From: Ignavibacteria bacterium RIFOXYB12_FULL_35_14
GTDB lineage: Bacteria; Bacteroidota; Ignavibacteria; Ignavibacteriales; Ignavibacteriaceae
Direction of reading: 5' to 3'
NCBI GenBank assembly: GCA_001803045.1
Contig: MHAR01000022.1
Coordinates: 1 to 35,400 of the forward strand
DNA length: 35,400 nt
This document shows positions 27,708 through 35,400 of the stretch, piece after piece. The translations under genes and the position numbers were made by a program. The notes under the pieces are model-generated. The model made no database searches. It was not told the origin of the DNA and worked only from the letters and a program-made list of their open reading frames with translations. Numbering within the stretch: the stretch's first letter is position 1; the number at the start of each line of letters is the position of its first letter.

Positions 27708-27847
27708 GTTAATCATAATATAACATTGGGTGATTAAAATTTTTTTCCGATAAGATATCAAACAATTATAACTATAAAATATGTGTGCTAACACCTATAG
27801 TAATGTGACAAGGATAAAAATTATGTTCCGGCTTTAAGATTACATTA

Positions 27848-28813
27848 CTATTTAGCTTTAATAATCTCATTCCAGATTAAAGCGCTTGCACCCAGCACTG
27901 CACTGTTTCCCTCAGGCAAACCCGATTGGAGTATTTTTACTTTATTCCTGAATACATGGAATAGATTTTCCTCCATGGATATTTTGGTTGGTTTAATAAT
28001 CAAATCACCTGCCAATGCCAATCCTCCAAACAGAATTATTACTTCGGGGCTGGTAACAGCAATAGCATCAGCCAGCTTTTGGCCTAAAACCCTTCCGGTA
28101 AAGTTGAAAGCTTCCAGGGCTATTTTATCGCCAGCTTTTGCTGCTTCGAAGATCATTTTGGAATCCAGATCATTAAAGCTTATACTTCTAAGCGAACTAT
28201 ATTGATTGGAATTTGCAAGCAGTTCCATCACAGTTCGTCGTATTCCTGTAGCCGAAGCGTAAGTTTCCAAACATCCTTTTTTCCCGCATCCGCATAATCT
28301 TCCATTAGGATCAAAAACAGTATGTCCTATTTCTCCCGCAAATCCATCTGATCCGTAAACGAGTTTCCCGTCCACCACAACTCCGCTTCCTAATCCAGTT
28401 CCGAGAGTTATTACGATAAAATGTTTTATTCCTTTAGCTGCACCGAATAACATCTCGCCAATTGCTGAAGCATTTGCATCATTTGTTATGGCAGCCGGAA
28501 CATCATAGTATTGTCTGATAATCTCAATAATATTTACAGTTCCCCAGCGCAGGTTGGGTGGATTTTCAACTGTGCCATGATAATAATTAGCATTCGGTGC
28601 GCCGATCCCTACTCCCTTTAAAATAGCGTTATCGGAAATTGTTTTATAGAGGTTATCAATTTCAGGATTTAATCTTGCAAAAAGATCGGCGGCACTACTA
28701 TTAGCTTTAGTAGGAATTGAGGAATCGGTAATACATTTGCCATTTATGTCCACGAACCCAAATGCGGTGTTTGTTCCGCCGACATCTATTCCGAGTGTTA
28801 CTTCCGTTTTCAT
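27848..28813 (-). CDS. ROK-family sugar kinase (probable glucokinase)
   Basis: The 321-residue cytoplasmic protein has the ROK layout: phosphate loop DVGGTNT (10-16), NDANASAIGE (111-120, catalytic Asp112), GTGLGSG (138-144), EIGHTVFDP (161-169) and the zinc motif CGCGKKGC (174-181). This form without an N-terminal helix-turn-helix is a kinase rather than a repressor. In a beta-glucan block with a glucose-type importer, conversion of glucose to glucose-6-phosphate is the natural role (inference). It starts 6 bp after the MFS stop, so the two are co-transcribed; no good Shine-Dalgarno is seen. Confidence 0.92.
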   Translation of the reverse strand: MKTEVTLGIDVGGTNTAFGFVDINGKCITDSSIPTKANSSAADLFARLNPEIDNLYKTISDNAILKGVGIGAPNANYYHGTVENPPNLRWGTVNIIEIIRQYYDVPAAITNDANASAIGEMLFGAAKGIKHFIVITLGTGLGSGVVVDGKLVYGSDGFAGEIGHTVFDPNGRLCGCGKKGCLETYASATGIRRTVMELLANSNQYSSLRSISFNDLDSKMIFEAAKAGDKIALEAFNFTGRVLGQKLADAIAVTSPEVIILFGGLALAGDLIIKPTKISMEENLFHVFRNKVKILQSGLPEGNSAVLGASALIWNEIIKAK

Positions 28814-28819
28814 AGGAGT

Positions 28820-30322
28820 TTATGCTTTAGCTGTTTTTGCGAAAGATGGAATATGTCCTTTGATACCATAGTAAGCTATGTAGATATAACATAAAACCGG
28901 CAAAAAGAATGCGTGATGAATTCCAATGTTATCTGCAAAGGCTCCCTGAATTACTGGAATTATTGCCCCGCCAACAATTGCTGTGCAAAGAATTCCTGAA
29001 CCTTGCCCTGTATGTTTCCCTAATCCATCGATTGCAAGCGTAAATATTGTGGGGAACATTATCGAATTAAATAAACCGACAGCTAAAATGCTCCACATTG
29101 CAAAAGGGCCGTTTGTAAGCATTGAAGTAACTACAAGTATAGCTGCACAAAATGCCAGGATTGCTAATGTTCTTCCCGGTTTTTGTTTGCCGAGATTAAA
29201 TGCAATGAAGTTTAATCCAACCAAAATAAGGAACGTTAGAGTCTTACCAAAATTTGAAAGCGAAAATGCTGCGAGATTTTGATATTCCTTAGTAACATAC
29301 AAAGCAAGACCTAATGCAAGCACAAAAACGAGTGCGGCGTAGATATTTTTTTTCTTTGTATCTTTCATTTCTGAAAGAGTAATCGATCCAAAAAATCTTC
29401 CAATCATTGCGCCGCCCCAATAAAGTGCAACATAAGTTCCTGCTTCGGCTTCCGGCATATTAAGCAGCTCTTTGAAATAATTAACGAGAAAGCTTCCAAT
29501 TGAAACTTCGCCGCCCACATAGACAAAAATTGCAACCGCTCCTAAAACCAAGTGTTTGTAGCCCCATGCACTTTTATGATGATGATCATAACTGGTTCCT
29601 TGGCCAGTGCTTGATGATTGATCGGACGCCTCAATCTTTGGAAGCTTGAAAAGAGCGATGATAACGGCAATTAGTACAAGCATTCCGGTAAGCAGCAAAT
29701 AAGGAGTTTGAACAGAGCTAGCTTCAGTCAGTTTATAAGTTTCGACATCTGTCATTGTCATTTTAGCTAATTCATCGGCACCTTTAACAGCCATTGAAAG
29801 GATTAGGATAGAACCAAAGATTGGTGCGATAGTGGTTCCAAGTGAATTAAAAGCTTGTGAGAGATTTAACCTGCTCGGAGCGGTCTCAGGTTTGCCTAGA
29901 ATTGCTACATATGGATTTGCTGCTACTTGGAGTAAAGTAATTCCGGACGCAAGAACAAATAAAGCAAATAAAAATATTCCGTATGAACGATAGCCCGCTG
30001 CCGGATAGAATAAAGCAGTTCCACCTGCGGCTGTAAGTAAACCAATTATGATCCCTGTTTTATATCCTATCTTCTCTACAAGCATACCTGATGGAAGAGA
30101 TACTATAGCATAAGCAGTAAAGAAAGTGAACTGAACAAGCATAACTTGAGTGTAGTTTAAATCGAAGACGGCTTTTAAATGCGGAATAAGAATATCATTT
30201 AAGCAGGTGATAAAACCCCACATAAAAAACAATGAAGTTAGAACGATAAGTGCAGGTCCATAATTGGTACCGTTACTGTTTGTATTGGTGCCCAAATTTG
30301 TAGAGGTAGATGAAACGGCCAT
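28820..30322 (-). CDS. MFS sugar importer, FucP/GluP (FHS) type
   Basis: The 500-residue protein has about 12 hydrophobic segments. FHS-family signatures are clear: [18 protein letters not shown] near the N-terminus, [38 protein letters not shown], and late [26 protein letters not shown]. Family members are proton symporters for glucose, galactose or fucose. A long central loop (about 225-255) is Ser- and His-rich. As first gene of the minus block, its promoter must lie in the 311-bp divergent region shared with the sensor operon. GGAG lies about 6 nt before the ATG. Confidence 0.93.
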   Translation of the reverse strand: MAVSSTSTNLGTNTNSNGTNYGPALIVLTSLFFMWGFITCLNDILIPHLKAVFDLNYTQVMLVQFTFFTAYAIVSLPSGMLVEKIGYKTGIIIGLLTAAGGTALFYPAAGYRSYGIFLFALFVLASGITLLQVAANPYVAILGKPETAPSRLNLSQAFNSLGTTIAPIFGSILILSMAVKGADELAKMTMTDVETYKLTEASSVQTPYLLLTGMLVLIAVIIALFKLPKIEASDQSSSTGQGTSYDHHHKSAWGYKHLVLGAVAIFVYVGGEVSIGSFLVNYFKELLNMPEAEAGTYVALYWGGAMIGRFFGSITLSEMKDTKKKNIYAALVFVLALGLALYVTKEYQNLAAFSLSNFGKTLTFLILVGLNFIAFNLGKQKPGRTLAILAFCAAILVVTSMLTNGPFAMWSILAVGLFNSIMFPTIFTLAIDGLGKHTGQGSGILCTAIVGGAIIPVIQGAFADNIGIHHAFFLPVLCYIYIAYYGIKGHIPSFAKTAKA

Positions 30323-30425
30323 TAGATACTCCGGGTATAGTTGTGAAGGATTGTACTTATAAATTCATTATAGTTTGATATTAGAAGAGTCTCCACCAAT
30401 TTTTATGCCCGATATATTAAATCCT

Positions 30426-30510
30426 TAATAAGCTTTTAGTACGTATGTATTCAAAAGAGTTCAGATAAAAAAATAAAATATTTTATTATTTTAATAATCA
30501 AAGCTTATTA
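30426..30510. promoter_or_regulatory. inverted pair of TAATAAGCTTT sites
   Basis: TAATAAGCTTT at 30426-30436 and its exact complement AAAGCTTATTA at 30500-30510 lie 63 bp apart in the shared promoter region. A weaker third copy (AATAAGCTCT) begins near 30566. They are possible activator-binding sites for the neighbouring sigma-54-type regulator. Confidence 0.35.
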
Positions 30511-30611
30511 TAATGATAAATCTTAATCAACAGAATTGGATAATTCTTTCGTTAAATGTTTAAGACAATAAGCTCTATATTTAAACTGTGAAAAACCAAA
30601 CACAATTTAAT

Positions 30612-30619
30612 TAATTTTG
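30612..30619 (+). promoter_or_regulatory. candidate -7 element TAATTTTG of the sensor operon
   Basis: It matches TAnnTTTG, 14 bp before the ATG at 30634. No clear -33 TTTG lies at the expected distance and the leader would be very short, so this is tentative. Confidence 0.25.
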
Positions 30620-30633
30620 ACATGAGATAAATA

Positions 30634-31950
30634 ATGAACATCGAAAAAGTTTTTTATATCATCATAAGCACAATATTAGCAGCGATTTTCATTTTTTTTA
30701 CATTCGTATTATCGCCAGTTGATCTGGATTCCAGGAGCACATCAAAAATTAAGACTATATATTTTGTCGATCATATCTCTTCAGCACATCAAAAAGTTAT
30801 TAACCGCTTCAATGAAAAGTACAAAGGTTCAATAAAAGTTGAAACAATAAATCTATCTTTTGAAAAATTTAGTACAAATGAAAGGAAGGAGCTTCTTGCA
30901 AGATATTTAAGAAGTAAAAATGATCGAATAGATATCTTTTCAGTTGATCAAATCTGGGTTCCAAGATTTGCCAGATGGGCTGTGTCCCTGCAGAGTTTAT
31001 TGGATAGCATGGAAATCAGTAATATTATTCCAAATGCATTGCAAACTTGCCTCTATAAAGACACGCTTGTTGCTGTACCACTTTACATTGATATCGCTGT
31101 AATGTTTTATAGGGATGATCTATTAAAAAAAATGAGCGATCATTCAAAAATAGTTGCGGAACTTGCTCATTCTATCACTTGGGAAAAATTTATTGATCTT
31201 CACCAAAAATATAGTAAGGTAAAAAATCCTTTTTATGTTTTTCAAGCTGATGATTATGAAGGATTACTTTGTACTTTTATGGAGCTAATGGCCAATCAAA
31301 ATAATCCTATAGTTGCTAATAATGGAAAAGTTCTTATCAATTCTCCCGAAGGTAGGAAATCACTTCAGTTTTTAGTTAATCTTGTAAATAAATATGGCGT
31401 CTCTCCTAAAGATGTAACTTATTTAAAAGAGAATGAGAGCTTCAGATTCTTTACTAAACATGATGGTTTATTCCTCCGTACATGGTCAAGTATGGTTGAT
31501 GATAAAGTCGAGTACCTTACGGATGAAATGCGATCAAATCTAAGAATGGTACCATTACCGCATTTCCAAAATTCAAAACCAGCCGCTGTTTATGGCGGCT
31601 GGAACCTTATGATATCTCAATTCTCAGAAAAAATTCCGGAGGTAATAAAGTTCGCAAAATTTTTATTAAGCGAAGAATCACAGAAGATCATGTATGAAGA
31701 GGGCGGATATCTTCCTATAAATAAAAAACTCTATGATGATGAAGCATTTGTTAGTCAACACAAGGAAATAGATTTCTTTAAAAATCTTTATAAATTTGGC
31801 GTTCACAGACCATTTATGGAAGGTTATACCAATGTTTCTGATATTCTTTCTTACTTTATAAACCGGGCAATTAAAGGTGAGATATCAGTTAATAGTGCTC
31901 TTGAAGAAGCTGAACTAAAGATCAAAGAAAAAGCAATTCTTGTTAAGTAA
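30634..31950 (+). CDS. membrane-anchored ABC-type sugar-binding protein, probable sensor subunit
   Basis: The 438-residue protein has one N-terminal hydrophobic segment (about 8-27) with no lipobox Cys, so it is either anchored or cleaved to the periplasm. The rest is a family-1 solute-binding fold: TIYFVDHISSAHQKVINRFN at the N-lobe, IDIFSVDQIWVPRFARW, AVYGGWNLMIS and FLLSEESQKIMYEEGGYLP at the C-lobe. These normally deliver oligosaccharides to an ABC permease, but no permease or ATPase is nearby. Instead it is followed 2 bp later by a histidine kinase and then a response regulator, so I infer that it presents bound sugar to the kinase. Confidence 0.85.
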   Translation: MNIEKVFYIIISTILAAIFIFFTFVLSPVDLDSRSTSKIKTIYFVDHISSAHQKVINRFNEKYKGSIKVETINLSFEKFSTNERKELLARYLRSKNDRIDIFSVDQIWVPRFARWAVSLQSLLDSMEISNIIPNALQTCLYKDTLVAVPLYIDIAVMFYRDDLLKKMSDHSKIVAELAHSITWEKFIDLHQKYSKVKNPFYVFQADDYEGLLCTFMELMANQNNPIVANNGKVLINSPEGRKSLQFLVNLVNKYGVSPKDVTYLKENESFRFFTKHDGLFLRTWSSMVDDKVEYLTDEMRSNLRMVPLPHFQNSKPAAVYGGWNLMISQFSEKIPEVIKFAKFLLSEESQKIMYEEGGYLPINKKLYDDEAFVSQHKEIDFFKNLYKFGVHRPFMEGYTNVSDILSYFINRAIKGEISVNSALEEAELKIKEKAILVK

Positions 31951-31952
31951 AT

Positions 31953-33431
31953 ATGAAAACAAAAAAGTTAGTCGCTAAAATAAAAGAATATCATTTTGAG
32001 TTTAAGCATGTTACTGTGCTTTTCATTATACTTTTTGCTTTTCAGCTCATAGTTTCTTTCATTAACAAGTCAGCGATAAAGAACTTTTTAAATAATACTC
32101 AGGATTGGTATCAAAAAGAGTCGGCAGAAGAAATAGCAAATTTAACAACAACATCATTAGAATTAGTTCTTGAATCATTTGGTCCTAAAGAACAATTATA
32201 CAAAGCAAAGGAGGAAAAAATTATTCAGGCATTCGATATTATTTTCAGCCAGCAGCAGCTAAAGCACAATATTCAAGGATTGTACATACTTGTAAGATTT
32301 GGCGATAATGTCTTTGCCATTGATGACGGAAGAACCCTCTTTTCATTTCTTATTGATCATAATAATGTTGCACCAACCAATGACACAAGAAAATTGGCGG
32401 TTATTGAAATGTATGAAAAGGTTGAGAAGGATTTAACCTCACGGGAACAGATTCAAAGTATTGTTACCGGTGAAAAAACTTTTCACATATTTGTTCCTTT
32501 TGTGTTAAGAGGAGAATACATTGGCGCGGTTTATATGAAGAATACACCGGATTTTTCTTTTATCACTAACGAAATCATTACAAATTTTGATGAAATATCC
32601 ATCATTTATTTATCATTAATTCTTCTCGGTTTAATTGCGATGTATTTTATTTCTTCTTACACAGTTAAAGAGCGGGATGAAACTCAGAAAATGCTTTTGG
32701 AAGAGCATGAAACAAATATAAAAAAGCAAATCACATATGAAAAAGAACTTATCTTCACCAAGAGAATTTACCATACACATCATAAAGCTGAAAAGATAAT
32801 GGGCTTTATTAAAGAAGATTTAAGGATGCTTTCACCGGAAAATATTAATGAGGTAAAATACAGGGTTTCTAAATATTCGAATTTTATCTCACGAGTTATT
32901 TACGATATGAAATGGTACGATCCGCCCATACAGACAATACGCAACCAGATGTTTCGCACCAATCTTAACGAAGTAATAAAATTTATTGTTGATAATATCT
33001 TCCTGCGTATTTCATCTAAACAAAGTGCCTATGAAATCAGAATGGAACCGGATCCCAAGCTGCCGCTGGTTTCGGTTAATGAATTCGTTGTCTGGGAAAT
33101 TATTGAACCGCTAATTCAAAATAGTATAGACCATGGTGGTGAAGGGAGTCTGATTATAAATTGTAAAACAATGTTTGATGAAAGTTTAAAAAAATCTTAC
33201 GTAATAATTGAGGATAACGGGATAGGTATTTCTCCAGAACTTCTTGAGGTTAGTAATGGCGGGATAAAGAATATCTTTGTTGAGAATAAAACTACAAAAA
33301 GCACCGGTTTACAGAACTCGGGGTACGGCTGCTATATTGCTTACGAAATTACAAAAAGGTGCGGATGGGATATAGATGCTATCAATCATGATTCTGGCGG
33401 GTGTAGATTTACTATAACAATCTCTAATTAA
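31953..33431 (+). CDS. two-TM sensor histidine kinase with atypical His box
   Basis: The 492-residue protein has TM1 (about 19-38), a periplasmic sensor region of about 175 residues, TM2 (about 216-235) and a charged coiled-coil (about 238-268). A putative phosphoacceptor helix (RIYHTHHKAEK, His274, His276 or His277) follows, then a HATPase domain with N-box EPLIQNSIDHG (Asn390), G1 box DNGIGI (421-426) and G2 box GYGCYIAYEI (about 457-466). The usual H-E/D-x-x-x-P box is absent. The gene starts 2 bp after the binding-protein gene and ends 7 bp before the regulator gene. Predicted role: transmit the sugar-bound state of the binding protein to the NtrC-type regulator. Confidence 0.85.
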   Translation: MKTKKLVAKIKEYHFEFKHVTVLFIILFAFQLIVSFINKSAIKNFLNNTQDWYQKESAEEIANLTTTSLELVLESFGPKEQLYKAKEEKIIQAFDIIFSQQQLKHNIQGLYILVRFGDNVFAIDDGRTLFSFLIDHNNVAPTNDTRKLAVIEMYEKVEKDLTSREQIQSIVTGEKTFHIFVPFVLRGEYIGAVYMKNTPDFSFITNEIITNFDEISIIYLSLILLGLIAMYFISSYTVKERDETQKMLLEEHETNIKKQITYEKELIFTKRIYHTHHKAEKIMGFIKEDLRMLSPENINEVKYRVSKYSNFISRVIYDMKWYDPPIQTIRNQMFRTNLNEVIKFIVDNIFLRISSKQSAYEIRMEPDPKLPLVSVNEFVVWEIIEPLIQNSIDHGGEGSLIINCKTMFDESLKKSYVIIEDNGIGISPELLEVSNGGIKNIFVENKTTKSTGLQNSGYGCYIAYEITKRCGWDIDAINHDSGGCRFTITISN

Positions 33432-33438
33432 ATGGAAA

Positions 33439-34917
33439 ATGCAAATGATTTTTGAAGAAAAAAAAATTAACATCCTTCTTATTGAAGATGAAGACTATGA
33501 TGTAAGAAGGGTAACGAACACCCTAAAACCTTTTGAAGATAGAATAAAAATTGTTGATACTGTATCGAATGGTAAAGCCGCCTTGGAACTGTTGCAAACT
33601 AAAAAGAAACAGTTTGATGTCGTTATAATGGATTATCAGATTGCAGGCGGTATTATGGGCGAAACATTAATCCAAAAAATAAAAGAAATCGATGCTTCGG
33701 TTCAAATTATTGTTATAACTAAAATGACCATCAACATAACCGATTACAGTTTTGCAAATAAGCTGATGAAAGCCGGTGCTTTCTGGTATTGTACCAAATA
33801 CCCCGGTGACATTGAGGATTTCATTTATCAACCAACTGATTTTATAATGAGCATTTTTAATGCACATGAAAAATGTCTGCTTGAGCGCGAGCGATTTCGT
33901 TCTTACCAGAAGATGCATAGAAATGTTGAAGATATACTCCTTCAGAAAAAAATGATTGGTGAATCTCCAATGATGCTTGAACTGAAAGATGAAATAACCA
34001 AATTTGCTAACAGCAACGTGAATACACTGATTAGAGGTTCTTCCGGTACAGGCAAGGAATTAGTTGCATACAACATTCACTACAGAAGCAATAGGAAGTA
34101 CGAGAATTTTGTAATTATAAATTGCGGAAGTCTGCCAAGTCAGCTTGTAGAAAGCGAACTTTTCGGTTATGAAAAAGGTGCATTTACCGGAGCTGATAAG
34201 AAAAAACTTGGTTTGTTCGAAATTGCGAATCATGGGACAATTTTTCTTGATGAAATTACCGAGCTGCCGCTGCAAGCTCAAGTTAAATTGTTAAGAGTAA
34301 TTCAAGATGGAGAAATTGAAAAAATAGGAAGGACTGAGAGAATAAAAGTTGATGTGCGAATTATTGCCGCAACTAACAAAAATATTGAAGAAGAGGTTAG
34401 AGAAAAAAGATTTAGGGAAGATCTTTATTACAGGCTTAACGTTTTACCAATTAATGTATCGGATCTAAAGAAGAGAACACCAGATATTCCTTTACTCATC
34501 GATTATTTTTTATCGAACATCAGTATCGATATGGGAAAGGATAAACCCGATATACCCGAGGAAACATTACAAGTATTGTTAAACTACGATTGGCCTGGTA
34601 ATGTTCGAGAGCTAAAAAATGTTGTTCAAAGAATGCTGTTTACTGCTGAGAAAAACATTACACCTCTGCAAGCAAGAAGAGCATTAGGTATTTCGGAAGA
34701 CTTAAAACCTGTAAACGAGTTTGGCTTCGGCGATGTTTTCAACCATGAAAATATTATTCCGTTAAAAGATATGGAAAGAGTTTTACGTGAAAGATATTTT
34801 AAATTTGTCCGGCTCAATTCAAGCTCTGATACAGAAGCAGCTAACAAACTCGGTTTAGCCCCGCCGAATTATTACAGAATGGCAAAAGAGCTTGGTTTGA
34901 AGAAGACGGAGGGGTAG
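33439..34917 (+). CDS. NtrC-family sigma-54-dependent response regulator
   Basis: The 492-residue protein has a receiver domain (about 10-135: acidic pair at 16-19, phospho-acceptor Asp65 in VVIMDYQ, Lys120). Its AAA+ domain (about 172-400) carries Walker A GSSGTGKE (200-207), the sigma-54 contact motif GAFTGA (247-252) and Walker B IFLDEI (268-273); the end is a Fis-type helix-turn-helix (about 445-488, DTEAANKLGLAPPNYYRMAK). All hallmarks of a sigma-54 activator are intact. The second Met (33445) is an alternative start; a GGAA sequence lies just upstream of both. It is encoded directly after its likely kinase. Targets are not proven; the divergent sugar block is the natural candidate. Confidence 0.93.
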   Translation: MQMIFEEKKINILLIEDEDYDVRRVTNTLKPFEDRIKIVDTVSNGKAALELLQTKKKQFDVVIMDYQIAGGIMGETLIQKIKEIDASVQIIVITKMTINITDYSFANKLMKAGAFWYCTKYPGDIEDFIYQPTDFIMSIFNAHEKCLLERERFRSYQKMHRNVEDILLQKKMIGESPMMLELKDEITKFANSNVNTLIRGSSGTGKELVAYNIHYRSNRKYENFVIINCGSLPSQLVESELFGYEKGAFTGADKKKLGLFEIANHGTIFLDEITELPLQAQVKLLRVIQDGEIEKIGRTERIKVDVRIIAATNKNIEEEVREKRFREDLYYRLNVLPINVSDLKKRTPDIPLLIDYFLSNISIDMGKDKPDIPEETLQVLLNYDWPGNVRELKNVVQRMLFTAEKNITPLQARRALGISEDLKPVNEFGFGDVFNHENIIPLKDMERVLRERYFKFVRLNSSSDTEAANKLGLAPPNYYRMAKELGLKKTEG

Positions 34918-35131
34918 TTAAATATTATTTCCCAGGATTTAGGTTTCTAATAATTTAAATTGAAAGAATAGTTAAGGGACTTAATTTATGCCACTAATTC
35001 CACGAATGAATACCATATAAATTTGATATTTGTCCTTAATGATTCGTGAACATTAGTGTCCGTTAGCTAACGGATTCATGGCAAGATATTTTTAATGGCC
35101 AACTTGATACTTAAATTTTTTAAAGGATAAA
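34918..35131. repeat. intergenic region with dispersed palindromic element
   Basis: TCCGTTAGCTAACGGA at 35059-35074 is a perfect 16-bp palindrome, flanked by ATTCGTG, ATTAGTG, CCACTAATT and GGCAAGAT words that recur in the element at 22343-22443. No gene is present. An AAAGGA ribosome site for the next ORF closes the gap. Confidence 0.65.
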
Positions 35132-35350
35132 ATGAACTTCAGTATAAGACACAATTTTAGTCTTTATTTCTTCATGTTCTCTGTATTAAATCTAATGATT
35201 TATTCACAAACCGAGACTAATTTAAATTTATTAACTCCAAACGGAGGTGAGTATTGGACGACCGGTTCCTCACCCAGGTTCACCTGGAAAAGTTTAAATG
35301 TTATTGTACCTAAATTTCTAAAACGAATATGGAGCAAAAAAAATATTTGA
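35132..35350 (+). pseudogene. apparently broken start of a secreted PNGGE-domain protein
   Basis: The 72-residue frame begins with a signal peptide (about 1-26, LMIYSQ), then LLTPNGGEYWTTGSSPRFTW, the start of a Kre9/KNH-like Ig domain common in exported Bacteroidota and Ignavibacteria proteins. After TWKS the sequence loses domain character and stops at 35350. No continuation is recognisable in the other frames up to the window edge. AAAGGA precedes the ATG. I read it as a truncated or frameshifted gene; a genuine short secreted protein is possible. Confidence 0.5.
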
Positions 35351-35400
35351 TTCACACATTATTTTACGAACATTTTTTTCTCTTTGAGCTATTTCGATGT

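Larger units (their letters stand above)
30323..30633. other. 311-bp divergent regulatory region
   Basis: It lies between the catabolic block (-) and the sensor operon (+). No gene is present. It holds an inverted pair of 11-bp sites (30426-30436 and 30500-30510), a related half-site near 30566, and a -7-like TAATTTTG near the sensor start. I searched by eye for a -24/-12 (TGGCAC-N5-TTGC) sigma-54 site in both directions and found none convincing. Confidence 0.5.

Noticed and set aside
27699-27794. 32-codon N-terminal extension of the BglX-like GH3
   Set aside because: The internal ATG has a GAGG ribosome site and starts a signal peptide; the upstream part has neither.
27770-27800. LacI-like operator GTGTTAGCACAC upstream of GH3
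   Set aside because: The arms are only four bases and the centre is not symmetric. No LacI-family gene is in the window.
30361-30420. Possible -24/-12 sigma-54 promoter (TTGGTGG...CTTC) before the MFS gene
   Set aside because: The -12 half lacks the essential GC, so the match is no better than chance.
1-35400. CRISPR arrays, tRNAs, rRNAs, transposases, integrases, phage genes
   Set aside because: Looked for on both strands by eye; no regular repeat-spacer pattern, cloverleaf or mobile-element protein motif was found.

Overview
The window reads as AT-rich chromosomal DNA from the Bacteroidota/Chlorobi side of the tree, most likely an Ignavibacteria-type organism (inference). The supporting evidence is two large exported proteins ending in type IX secretion (T9SS) sorting domains of the NYPNPFN...DVLGNEVATLV...LPSGVY style, a TonB-dependent receptor with a carboxypeptidase-like N-terminal domain, many signal peptides ending in Q, and few strong sigma-70 promoters. 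No rRNA, tRNA, CRISPR array, transposase or phage gene was seen.

Left part (1-14161): three tandem 96-bp repeats run off the left edge. They are followed by a TonB-dependent receptor (-), a very large secreted M4 (thermolysin-type) metallopeptidase with a T9SS tail (+), a lipoprotein M28 aminopeptidase (-), a YdjC/ChbG-type deacetylase-like protein (+) and a 1113-residue secreted protein with BNR repeats and a T9SS tail (+). The gaps between these genes are long and AT-rich and hold several hairpins.

Middle part (14162-30322): one co-directional block on the minus strand reads, in transcription order, FucP/GluP-type sugar MFS importer, ROK sugar kinase, GH3 beta-glucosidase, GH16 laminarinase-like lipoprotein, alpha/beta-hydrolase esterase, GH5 glucanase, GH63/GH37-like (alpha/alpha)6 glycosidase, GH15-like glycosidase (frameshifted near its 3' end), a second GH3 enzyme with a PA14 insert, and a SurA-like peptidyl-prolyl isomerase. 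The simplest reading is a beta-glucan (laminarin-like) utilisation cluster. Exported enzymes would release glucose or short oligosaccharides, the MFS protein would import glucose and the ROK kinase would phosphorylate it. No SusC/SusD pair is present in the block.

Right part (30634-34917): divergently transcribed from that block is a tight three-gene operon: a membrane-anchored ABC-type sugar-binding protein without any permease, a two-TM histidine kinase with an unusual His box, and an NtrC-type sigma-54 activator. I infer a three-component sugar sensor for the neighbouring catabolic block. This is the most interesting system in the window. The right edge holds a palindromic repeat and a short, apparently broken ORF of a secreted PNGGE-domain protein. 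Small palindromic repeats of several families are scattered between genes, and one lies inside a coding region.
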